Origin: Actinomycetes bacterium
GTDB taxonomy: Bacteria > Actinomycetota > Actinomycetes > Actinomycetales > Cellulomonadaceae
Length of the DNA stretch: 5,404 nucleotides
Direction of reading: 5' to 3'
NCBI GenBank assembly: GCA_023401045.1
Contig: JAEXEM010000080.1
Coordinates: 1 to 5,404, forward strand
The notes beneath the pieces are model-generated. The model did not search any database. It worked only from the letters and a program-made list of their open reading frames with translations, and was not told the DNA's origin. Both the position numbers and the translations under genes were made by a program. Below are positions 1-5,300 of the stretch, piece by piece (the stretch's first letter is position 1; each line of letters starts with the position of its first letter).

Positions 1-1607
1 AGCGCACGCTGCTGCGCCGCCTGCTCGGCGACGGCACGCTCGCGCTCGACGCGACACCCCGCGCGCGGCTCACCGGCTGGCTGTGGGCGCTGGCCGTCAC
101 GGCGGTCGCCGGGGTGCTGCGGTTCTGGGACCTCGCGTCACCGCACCGTCTCGTCTTCGACGAGACGTACTACGTCAAGGACGCCTACTCCCTCCTGCGG
201 TACGGCTACGAGGGCTCGTGGGGCGAGGACGGCGCCGCGGCCAACGCGGCGTTCGAGGCCGGCGACCCGAGCTTCCTCAGCGGGACCGCCGGCTACGTCG
301 TGCACCCCCCGGTCGGGAAGTGGCTCATCGCCCTGGGGATCCAGCTCGGCGGGGGCGTGGAGAGCTCCTTCGCGTGGCGGCTCTCGGCCGCCGTCTTCGG
401 CACCCTCGCCGTGCTGCTGCTCGTGCGGGTCGCGCGCCGGCTGCTCGCCTCGACCGCGCTCGGGGTCGCCGCCGGCCTGTTCCTCGCCTTCGACGGGCAG
501 GCGATCGTGCAGTCGCGCACGGGCCTGCTCGACATCTTCCTCATGTTCTTCGTCCTGGCGGCGTTCGGGTGCCTGCTGGTCGACCGTGAGCAGGCGCGCC
601 AACGTCTCGCCGTGAGGACGGCGGCCGTCCTCGACGGCGGCGGCGCGCTGCGCTGGGGCCCCGGCCTGGGGATGCGGTGGTGGCGCCTGGCCGCCGGCGT
701 CATGCTCGGCCTGGCGGTCGGCACCAAGTGGTCCGGGCTGTGGTTCCTCGCGGTCTTCGGGCTCCTCACGGTCCTGTGGGACGCGACCGCCCGCCGCTCC
801 GCCGGGGTGCACCCGTGGGTCCGCGCCACCCTCGTCAAGGACGCCGTCGTCGCGTTCCTCGTCATGGTGCCGACGGCCCTCGTCGTCTACGTCGCGTCGT
901 GGGCCACGTGGTTGACGACGAGCGGTGGGTACGACCGGCAGTGGGCGGTGGACAACCCGGGGCAGGGCGTCCAGTGGCTGCCGCCGGCGCTGCGCTCGCT
1001 GTGGCACTACCACCAGGGCATGTGGAGCTTCCACACCGGCCTGGCGACGGAGCACACCTACCAGTCACAGCCCCTCGGCTGGATCGTCCAGTGGCGCCCG
1101 ACGTCGTTCTGGTACCCGCCGGAGGTGTCCGGGCTGACGGGGGACGCCGCGCTGCAGGCGTGCGGCGCCGCGTCGTGCTCGCAGCCCGTCGTGGCCCTCG
1201 GCAACCCCGTGCTGTGGTGGGCGGGCGCGGCGGCAGTCCTCGTCGCGCTCTACTGGCTCGTCGTCCACCGGGACTGGCGCGCCGGGGCCGCGCTGTCCGG
1301 CATCGCCGCCGGCTGGCTGCCGTGGTTCGCCTACACCGAGCGCACGATCTTCACGTTCTACACGGTCGTGTTCGTGCCGTGGGTGGTGCTCACGCTCGTC
1401 TACGTGCTCGGGCTGCTCGTCGGGCCACGACCGCCGGACGGCGCACCCGCCTCCGAGGTCCGGGCGCGCCGGTGGGCGGTCGGCGGGGTGACGGCGTTCG
1501 TCGTGCTCGTCGTGGCCGTCGGGGTGTTCTTCTACCCGGTGTGGGCCGGCTGGGTCATCCCGTACGAGCAGTGGCGGCTGCGGATGTGGCTGCCGACCTG
1601 GATCTGA
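1..1607 (+). CDS. pmt: Polyprenyl-phosphate-mannose--protein mannosyltransferase (PMT family), 5' end cut by window
   Basis: Integral membrane GT-C glycosyltransferase. In actinobacteria this family transfers mannose from polyprenyl-phosphomannose to Ser/Thr of proteins emerging from the Sec translocon. The frame is open from position 3, giving 534 visible residues, so most of the protein is present but the true start lies upstream. Numbering visible residues from position 3: a first membrane helix at about 24-45, then the catalytic acidic pair in FDETYYVKDA (Asp53, Glu54) in the first extracytoplasmic loop. HPPVGK follows at 101-106, helices at about 125-160 and 163-192, GTKWSG at 240-245, and the family block WHYHQGMWSFHTGL at about 334-347 with SFWYPP after it. 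C-terminal helices include about 403-420 and 491-512. The protein ends PTWI at a TGA. PMT_2 and the C-terminal four-helix PMT region both look intact. The neighbour downstream is convergent. Family assignment is firm; acceptor proteins cannot be told from sequence. Confidence 0.95.
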   Translation, partial: RTLLRRLLGDGTLALDATPRARLTGWLWALAVTAVAGVLRFWDLASPHRLVFDETYYVKDAYSLLRYGYEGSWGEDGAAANAAFEAGDPSFLSGTAGYVVHPPVGKWLIALGIQLGGGVESSFAWRLSAAVFGTLAVLLLVRVARRLLASTALGVAAGLFLAFDGQAIVQSRTGLLDIFLMFFVLAAFGCLLVDREQARQRLAVRTAAVLDGGGALRWGPGLGMRWWRLAAGVMLGLAVGTKWSGLWFLAVFGLLTVLWDATARRSAGVHPWVRATLVKDAVVAFLVMVPTALVVYVASWATWLTTSGGYDRQWAVDNPGQGVQWLPPALRSLWHYHQGMWSFHTGLATEHTYQSQPLGWIVQWRPTSFWYPPEVSGLTGDAALQACGAASCSQPVVALGNPVLWWAGAAAVLVALYWLVVHRDWRAGAALSGIAAGWLPWFAYTERTIFTFYTVVFVPWVVLTLVYVLGLLVGPRPPDGAPASEVRARRWAVGGVTAFVVLVVAVGVFFYPVWAGWVIPYEQWRLRMWLPTWI

Positions 1608-1643
1608 CCCCCTGCGGCACCGGGTCCGACCTGGATCTGACCC
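1593..1643. repeat. 18-bp direct repeat, period 33 bp, spanning the PMT stop codon
   Basis: The 18-mer CCGACCTGGATCTGACCC occurs at 1593-1610 and again, without mismatch, at 1626-1643. The first copy encodes the final Pro-Thr-Trp-Ile and the TGA stop of PMT. The offset is 33 bp, a multiple of three, so the second copy places a second PTWI-stop in the same frame. Readthrough of the first stop would add ten residues (PPAAPGPTWI) and recreate the same C-terminus. It looks like a small local tandem duplication whose spacers have diverged, or slippage at the gene end. Confidence 0.9.
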
Positions 1644-1645
1644 GG
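1620..1645. terminator. Weak candidate bidirectional hairpin between convergent PMT and GH20 genes
   Basis: CCGGGTC (1620-1626) and GACCCGG (1639-1645) form a 7-bp stem around a 12-nt loop. There is no T tract on either side. A second hairpin, TGGGTG/CACCCA at 1656-1661 and 1666-1671 with a 4-nt loop, follows for PMT transcripts but lies inside the last GH20 codons. Either could end transcription in a GC-rich actinobacterium, but short stems like these also arise by chance at this composition. Confidence 0.3.
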
Positions 1646-1650
1646 CACGG

Positions 1651-3123
1651 TCAGGTGGGTGCGGACACCCATCGGCCCTGCGGCGAGCGGTACCACGGCA
1701 GGCCGAGCCGGTCCCACAGCTCGGCGTGGGTGCCCAGCCTCGTGAGGAAGTCGTCGAGGCCCCGGCGGCCGGGGTCGCTCCACGCGACCTCCGCGACGGC
1801 CGCCAGCCGCGGCAGCAGCATGGTGAGGACGTCGTCGAGCGTGCGCAGCGTCTCGGTCCACAGCGCCGCCTCCACCCCGACGACGGCGTCGGCCGGCAGC
1901 CCGTCGACGAGGGTCGCAGGCTCCCACTCGTAGGCGTCGCGCAGCTCGACGTGACCGGCCCAGGACAGCCCGAGCGGGAAGCCCGGCACCGGCTGCTGGT
2001 CGAGGTACACCCGGGGCGCGGGTGACAGCAGGATCCGCGCGCCGGCGCGCGCCGCGGCGACGAACGGCTCGGGGTCCACTCGGGTGTCCCAGTACTGCAC
2101 GACCGTCCCGGCCGGCAGGTCCGGCACCGAGGCGATCTCCTGCCATCCGACGACGCGCTTGCCGTGGGCCGTCACGGCACCCGCGGCGGCCCGCACGAGC
2201 CGCACGTACTCGCCCGCCCCCATCGTCAGCGCCTCGTCACCCCCGACGTGGAGGTACTCCCCCGGCGTCATCTGCGCGAGGTCGCCGAAGACGTCGGCGA
2301 GGAAGACCCGGGTCGCGGGCGTGTCGTGCAGGCGGGAGAACCCGACGTCGGTGCCGAGGTGCTCGGCCGGCGGCTCACCGCCGGGCACGAGCTCGGGGTA
2401 GGCGCGCAACGCGGCGTTGACGTGCCCCGGGACGTCGATCTCCGGGACGACCCGCACCGCCCGGGCCCGCGCGTAGGCGAGGATCTCGTCCCAGTCCGCG
2501 GCGGAGTACGAGCCGCCCGGGTCACCGCCGACCGACCGGGCGCTCGAGCGGCGGACGAGCTCGGGGCGCGACGGCAGGTCGATCCGCCACGCCTGGTCGT
2601 CGGTGAGGTGCAGGTGGAGGACGTTGAGCTTGTAGTGCCCCATGAGCCCGATGACGACCTTGAGGTCGCCGACGGGCAGGAAGTGCCGGGCGACGTCGAG
2701 CGACAGCCCGCGCCACGCGTAGCGCGGCGCGTCCTCGACGAGGACGGCCGCCGCCGAGACGGTGCCGTCCTGCTCGCGCAGCAGCTGGCGCAGGGTGACG
2801 ACCGCGTGCACGAGCCCCTCTGCGGTCCGCCCCTCGAGCTCGACGCGGCCGGACCCGACCCGCACCCGGTACGCCTCGTCACCGGGCGGCAGGTCCTCCG
2901 TCAGGCGCAGCCGCACGACGCCGGGCGCGTCGAGGTCGGCCTCGCGCACCTCGACCGCGCGGCCGGTGACGCGGCCCAGCAGGTCGGCCGTCAGCACCCC
3001 GACCGGCAGCACGTCCTCGGACGCGTCGACGACGACGACCGTCGAGCGGGCGATGAGGAACGGCTCCTGCGGCAGCGGCTGGACGACGAGCGGGACGGGC
3101 ACGACGGCGACGGCGTCGGACAC
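1651..3123 (-). CDS. Beta-N-acetylhexosaminidase, glycoside hydrolase family 20, probably cytosolic
   Basis: 490 residues from a GTG start at 3123. Enzymes of this family remove terminal beta-linked GlcNAc or GalNAc by substrate-assisted catalysis, in which the 2-acetamido group is the nucleophile. About residues 1-130 fit the N-terminal GH20b domain. The (beta/alpha)8 catalytic domain runs from about 135. Visible landmarks are WRGLSLDVARHF (137-148, with the substrate-binding Arg138), HLHLTDDQAWR (170-180), His234 in DVPGH, and the catalytic Asp296-Glu297 in HVGGDEA. Further on are Trp327 (GWQEI), Trp345 (QYWD), YLD at 373-375, Trp388, and LWTE at 421-424. All expected catalytic residues are present. 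No signal peptide or lipobox is visible, even from the longer ATG at 3189, so the substrate is probably an imported chito-oligosaccharide or recycled cell-wall sugar. The GTG start is chosen for its GAGGAG SD. It is a single gene, convergent with PMT and divergent from the GlsB-like gene. Confidence 0.93.
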   Translation of the reverse strand: MSDAVAVVPVPLVVQPLPQEPFLIARSTVVVVDASEDVLPVGVLTADLLGRVTGRAVEVREADLDAPGVVRLRLTEDLPPGDEAYRVRVGSGRVELEGRTAEGLVHAVVTLRQLLREQDGTVSAAAVLVEDAPRYAWRGLSLDVARHFLPVGDLKVVIGLMGHYKLNVLHLHLTDDQAWRIDLPSRPELVRRSSARSVGGDPGGSYSAADWDEILAYARARAVRVVPEIDVPGHVNAALRAYPELVPGGEPPAEHLGTDVGFSRLHDTPATRVFLADVFGDLAQMTPGEYLHVGGDEALTMGAGEYVRLVRAAAGAVTAHGKRVVGWQEIASVPDLPAGTVVQYWDTRVDPEPFVAAARAGARILLSPAPRVYLDQQPVPGFPLGLSWAGHVELRDAYEWEPATLVDGLPADAVVGVEAALWTETLRTLDDVLTMLLPRLAAVAEVAWSDPGRRGLDDFLTRLGTHAELWDRLGLPWYRSPQGRWVSAPT

Positions 3124-3136
3124 GGCACTCCTCAGG
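3124..3136 (-). promoter_or_regulatory. Ribosome binding site that sets the GH20 GTG start
   Basis: On the minus strand GAGGAG (3133-3128) lies four bases before GTG at 3123. No comparable SD precedes the in-frame ATG at 3189. That longer start would also require transcription from upstream of the -10 candidate at 3158-3163. The shorter 490-residue protein is therefore preferred. Confidence 0.8.
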
Positions 3137-3157
3137 TCGGTGGACGGCCCCCGCCGC

Positions 3158-3163
3158 AACCTA
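3158..3163 (-). promoter_or_regulatory. Candidate -10 element for the GH20 gene
   Basis: Minus-strand TAGGTT fits the actinobacterial TANNNT -10 pattern. It would start transcription near 3151, leaving a leader of about 28 nt that carries the SD. It overlaps a perfect 10-bp palindrome, CTACCGGTAG, at 3161-3170. No good TTGACA-like -35 is visible at the usual distance. TA dinucleotides are rare in this intergenic region, which adds some weight. Confidence 0.45.
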
Positions 3164-3170
3164 CCGGTAG

Positions 3171-3195
3171 CGGGACGTTCCGGGCGCACGTCCCG
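3171..3195. promoter_or_regulatory. Inverted repeat, candidate operator upstream of the GH20 gene
   Basis: CGGGACGT (3171-3178) and ACGTCCCG (3188-3195) are perfect 8-bp arms separated by 9 bp. The dyad straddles where a -35 box would lie for the TAGGTT promoter at 3158-3163. A second dyad, CGTCGGG/CCCGACG (3194-3200 and 3208-3214), abuts it, and the 12-bp palindrome CGACGGCCGTCG lies at 3231-3242. Binding by a regulator is inferred from position and symmetry only. No known operator family is matched. Confidence 0.35.
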
Positions 3196-3272
3196 TCGGG
3201 CCCGTCCCCCGACGCGGCGCCCGCGGGGCGCGACGGCCGTCGGCTCGACAGGCGGGATCGTCCCTTCTGCCC

Positions 3273-3278
3273 TAGGTT
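3273..3278 (+). promoter_or_regulatory. Candidate -10 element for the GlsB-like gene
   Basis: TAGGTT on the plus strand is identical to the -10 candidate of the divergent GH20 gene. Transcription would begin near 3285, giving a leader of about 40 nt with the SD at 3312-3318. The nearest TTGACA-like sequence, TCGACA at 3245-3250, is 22 bp upstream, too far for a normal spacer. An 8-bp palindrome, GACCGGTC, sits at 3286-3293 at the predicted start. Confidence 0.4.
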
Positions 3279-3323
3279 CCTCGGCGACCGGTCAACGACC
3301 GCGGATCCCCCGGAGGAGCACAC

Positions 3324-3593
3324 ATGGACATCACCGGCATCATCAGCGCCATCGTCGTGGGGGCGATCATCGGAGCGCTCGGCAGGCTCCTGGTCCGGGG
3401 ACGTCAGGGGATCTCGATCCTCGTGACGATCCTCATCGGCATCGCCGCCGCGCTGCTCGGCACGTGGATCGCCTCGCTCGTGGGGCTCAGCGAGACGTCC
3501 GGCTTCGACGTCTGGGAGACCATCATCCAGATCGTCCTCGCGGCCCTGTTCGTCAGCATCGTCGCCGGCAGGGGCAGCCGTCGCCGCATCTGA
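3324..3593 (+). CDS. GlsB/YeaQ/YmgE family small membrane protein (transglycosylase-associated)
   Basis: An 89-residue protein made almost entirely of three membrane helices, at about residues 5-22, 31-52 and 64-82. It has a short basic stretch after helix 1 (RLLVRGRQG) and a basic C-terminal tail (GRGSRRRI). The glycine-rich first helix (VVGAIIGALGRLL) and the TILIGIAAALLGTWIA second helix are typical of the Transgly_assoc family, and the length is typical too. Members are often stress-induced inner-membrane proteins. The molecular function is not established, and the link to transglycosylases is by name only. The ATG is preceded by a strong SD, GGAGGAG at 3312-3318 with five bases of spacing. 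It stands alone between a divergent hexosaminidase gene and a strong terminator, so it is probably monocistronic. Confidence 0.9.
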   Translation: MDITGIISAIVVGAIIGALGRLLVRGRQGISILVTILIGIAAALLGTWIASLVGLSETSGFDVWETIIQIVLAALFVSIVAGRGSRRRI

Positions 3594-3600
3594 CGGGCAC

Positions 3601-3639
3601 GACGAGGGCGCCCTCCCGCTCCGGGAGGGCGCCCTCGTC
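3601..3639. terminator. Strong bidirectional terminator hairpin with a perfect 18-bp stem
   Basis: The arms at 3601-3618 and 3622-3639 are perfectly complementary around a 3-nt loop (CTC), starting seven bases after the GlsB-like stop. There is no T tract, as is common in actinobacteria. The stem is symmetric and lies between convergent genes, so it can stop transcripts from both sides. Each arm also contains the self-complementary 12-mer GAGGGCGCCCTC (3604-3615 and 3625-3636). Confidence 0.85.
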
Positions 3640-3664
3640 ACGTGTGCCCCGGTCTCGCGGGGTC

Positions 3665-3684
3665 GTCGCCCGGGCTCGGGCGAC
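3665..3684 (-). terminator. Hairpin just after the UGPase stop codon
   Basis: GTCGCCCG (3665-3672) and CGGGCGAC (3677-3684) form a perfect 8-bp stem with a 4-nt loop. It begins three bases beyond the minus-strand stop at 3688-3690. Its position suggests the first terminator of the UGPase transcript, backed up by the larger hairpin at 3601-3639. A weaker stem, CCCCG/CGGGG, lies between them at 3647-3662. Confidence 0.6.
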
Positions 3685-3687
3685 CGG

Positions 3688-5073
3688 TCAGGCGGACGGC
3701 ACCACCCCGTGGGCGTCGACGGTCGCACCGTCCGGCACGGTCCCGCCCGCACCGTCGAGCACGGCGTCACCGGCGACCCGGACGGTCTTCCCGAACGTCC
3801 AGGCACCGCGTACGCGCAGCGACGTCGCGTCGACGAGCGAGGGGACGTGCGGCACGAGGGCGTCGAACTCCCCGACGAGTGCGTAGTGCGTCGGGTCGAG
3901 GTCGACGAACGGCGCGTCGACCTGGGCGACCAGCCGGTGCTGCTCGTCCTCGACGTAGACGTCGGAGCGCAGCACGAGCAGGTCGTTCGTCGTCTTGACC
4001 GGCAGGAAGCGCTCACGGCCGACCTCGAGCACCGCGGCGCCCTCGAAGACCTCGATCGCCGCGCCCATGGCGGACTCGATCTGGACGACCTTCGGCGACG
4101 TCCTGTCCGTCGGGTCGACGTGCTTCTCGTTGCGGATGAGCGGCAGGTCGAGCACACCGCCGGTGCGCTCGAGCTCGGCGGCGAGCGCCTCGAGGTCGAG
4201 CCAGAGGTTGTTCGTGTTGAAGTAGCGGTGCGTCGCGATGTCGGAGGCGGCGTCGGCGTCGTCGGGGTGGGTCTGCGCGGACTCGCGCAGGGCGATGCGC
4301 CCGTCCGCGCGCCGCACGACGAGGTGCCCGCCCTTGCGGTCGGCCGGCGACCGGCGCGCGACCTCCGCGGCGAACGGGGCACCGGACGCCGCGAACCAGC
4401 CGGCGACACGTGCGTCCGGGGTGGCGCCGAGGTTGTCGGAGTTCGACACCGAGGCGTACCGGAACCCGGCGTCGAGCAGCGCCGCGAGCACGCCGGAGGC
4501 GTGCAGCGCCGTGTAGAGGTCACCGTGCCCGGGCGGGCACCACTCGAGCGTCGGGTCCGCCTCCCACGTGACGGGCGTGAGCCCGTCGACGAGGAGCTTG
4601 GGCTCCCGGTTCTGCAGGAAGTCGAGCGGGACCCCGTCGACCGCGAGACCGGGGTGCGCCGCGAGCGCGGCGAGGCTGTCGTCGCGGGTGCGGAACGAGT
4701 TCATGAGGACGAGCGGCAGCCGCGCGCCGGTCGCGGCGCGGGCGGCGAGCACCTGGTCGGCGATGACGTCGAGGAACGTCCGGTCGCCGCGCACCGGCAG
4801 GAGGGACTTGGCGCGGTCCATGCCCATCGACGTGCCGAGGCCGCCGTTGAGCTTGACGACGACGGTCCGCCCGAGGGCCTGGGCGGCTGCGGCCGGGTCG
4901 ACGTCGACGTCGTCGAGGTGCTGGACACCGTCGAGCGGATCGACGTCCGTCTCGCGCACGAGGCCGGTGCTGCCGGACTCGAGGAGGCCGTAGAACCGGG
5001 TGAACACGTCGACGGCGGTGGCGGGAACTCCCGCGTCACGCATCTTCTGCTGGGCGAGGGCGAGTCCGGTCAT
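3688..5073 (-). CDS. UTP--glucose-1-phosphate uridylyltransferase, eukaryotic-like UDPGP family
   Basis: 461 residues. The enzyme makes UDP-glucose from UTP and glucose-1-phosphate, feeding glycan, glycolipid and galactose pathways in the cytosol. It belongs to the UDPGP family usual in eukaryotes, not the shorter bacterial GalU type. Landmarks are the nucleotide-binding loop KLNGGLGTSMG (74-84) followed by Lys89, LMNSF (123-127), PPGHGD (180-185), SNSDNLG (210-216), FNTNN (285-289), QIESAMGAAI (331-340) and LPVKTTNDLL (357-366). A C-terminal part from about 390 has the short repeats of a left-handed beta-helix domain. Length and motif order are normal for the family and nothing appears broken. 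ATG at 5073 has no SD at proper spacing, but TAACGT ends seven bases before its A, so the mRNA is probably leaderless. A UDP-N-acetylhexosamine specificity is possible but less likely. It is divergent from the exported-protein gene and shares its control region. Confidence 0.93.
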   Translation of the reverse strand: MTGLALAQQKMRDAGVPATAVDVFTRFYGLLESGSTGLVRETDVDPLDGVQHLDDVDVDPAAAAQALGRTVVVKLNGGLGTSMGMDRAKSLLPVRGDRTFLDVIADQVLAARAATGARLPLVLMNSFRTRDDSLAALAAHPGLAVDGVPLDFLQNREPKLLVDGLTPVTWEADPTLEWCPPGHGDLYTALHASGVLAALLDAGFRYASVSNSDNLGATPDARVAGWFAASGAPFAAEVARRSPADRKGGHLVVRRADGRIALRESAQTHPDDADAASDIATHRYFNTNNLWLDLEALAAELERTGGVLDLPLIRNEKHVDPTDRTSPKVVQIESAMGAAIEVFEGAAVLEVGRERFLPVKTTNDLLVLRSDVYVEDEQHRLVAQVDAPFVDLDPTHYALVGEFDALVPHVPSLVDATSLRVRGAWTFGKTVRVAGDAVLDGAGGTVPDGATVDAHGVVPSA

Positions 5074-5079
5074 GCCCCG

Positions 5080-5085
5080 ACGTTA
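5080..5085 (-). promoter_or_regulatory. Candidate -10 element giving a leaderless UGPase mRNA
   Basis: Minus-strand TAACGT fits TANNNT. Six bases (CGGGGC) separate it from ATG at 5073, so transcription would start at or next to the A of the start codon, the spacing typical of actinobacterial leaderless genes. No -35 match is visible at 16-19 bp. That place is taken by the ACCCGGGT palindromes at 5103-5123. Confidence 0.6.
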
Positions 5086-5108
5086 GCGGCGAAGCGGTCA
5101 GCCACCCG

Positions 5109-5124
5109 GGTGACCCGGGTCACA
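5109..5124. promoter_or_regulatory. Crp/GlxR-type operator candidate, site 1
   Basis: GTGACCCGGGTCAC at 5110-5123 is a perfect 14-bp palindrome of the form GTGA-N6-TCAC. Read on the minus strand with flanks, it matches nine of the ten fixed bases of the Crp consensus TGTGA-N6-TCACA. Its centre lies about 43 bp upstream of the predicted UGPase start, close to the class II activator position. An overlapping 10-bp palindrome, CACCCGGGTG, is at 5103-5112. A weaker GTGG-N6-TCAC lies at 5127-5140. The binding protein is inferred from family knowledge. Confidence 0.6.
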
Positions 5125-5158
5125 CCGTGGACGCCGTCACCACCCGCCTCGCGGGGGG

Positions 5159-5174
5159 TGTGAGCAGGTTCACC
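5159..5174. promoter_or_regulatory. Crp/GlxR-type operator candidate, site 2
   Basis: TGTGA-GCAGGT-TCACC on the plus strand again matches nine of ten fixed bases of TGTGA-N6-TCACA, this time with an asymmetric centre. Its midpoint is exactly 50 bp from that of site 1, about five helical turns, so two dimers could sit on roughly the same face of the DNA. It lies 126 bp before the ATG of the exported-protein gene and could serve either divergent gene. Confidence 0.55.
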
Positions 5175-5300
5175 CACCGCGCCTGCCGGGAACGCGACGT
5201 TCGCGTCGATCGCCCGGGCTTCGGTCACCCGCGGCGCGTCGCACGGGCCGTCCCGCCCGGCCGATCGGTGGGTCCCGACCTTCCGACCGAGGAGAGCGCC
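5175..5300 (+). other. Upstream region of the exported-protein gene, no recognisable promoter
   Basis: No TA dinucleotide occurs anywhere from 5086 to 5300, so no TANNNT -10 exists on either strand here. Small dyads are present: ACGCGA/TCGCGT at 5192-5206 and GCCCGGGC at 5212-5219. The stretch ends in the SD GAGGAG at 5289-5294. I recognise no riboswitch. The promoter of the following gene is either non-canonical or read by an alternative sigma factor. Confidence 0.4.

Noticed and set aside
114..116. GTG at 114 as the start of PMT
   Set aside because: The frame stays open back to position 3 and the upstream residues form the first membrane helix directly before the catalytic DE loop. The start must lie outside the window.
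3286..3293. DasR (dre) operator for the hexosaminidase gene
   Set aside because: GACCGGTC and CTACCGGTAG are dyads but do not match the dre core TGGTCTAGACCA. Only symmetry is shared.
2164..3426. 420-codon plus-strand open frame antisense to GH20
   Set aside because: It mirrors the GH20 coding sequence, has Arg/Asp/Gly-rich composition with no domain, and runs through the intergenic region into the GlsB-like gene.
3132..4523. 463-codon minus-strand open frame running across the GlsB-like gene and into the UGPase gene
   Set aside because: The translation is a low-complexity Arg/Ser/Thr/Pro string typical of an off-frame read of GC-rich DNA. It overlaps two genes with clear family matches and crosses the strong terminator.
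3709..5163. 484-codon plus-strand open frame antisense to UGPase
   Set aside because: It is the complementary-frame shadow of the UGPase gene, with Val/Arg/Glu/Asp-rich composition and no recognisable motif.
5190..5202. SOS (LexA) box resembling GAAC-N4-GTTC
   Set aside because: The spacer is five bases (GCGAC) instead of the required four, and the neighbouring gene fragment gives no DNA-damage context.
5124..5300. c-di-AMP (ydaO-type) riboswitch before the exported-protein gene
   Set aside because: Actinobacterial secreted hydrolases often carry one, but I could not place the conserved core strings. Only short GC-rich dyads are present.
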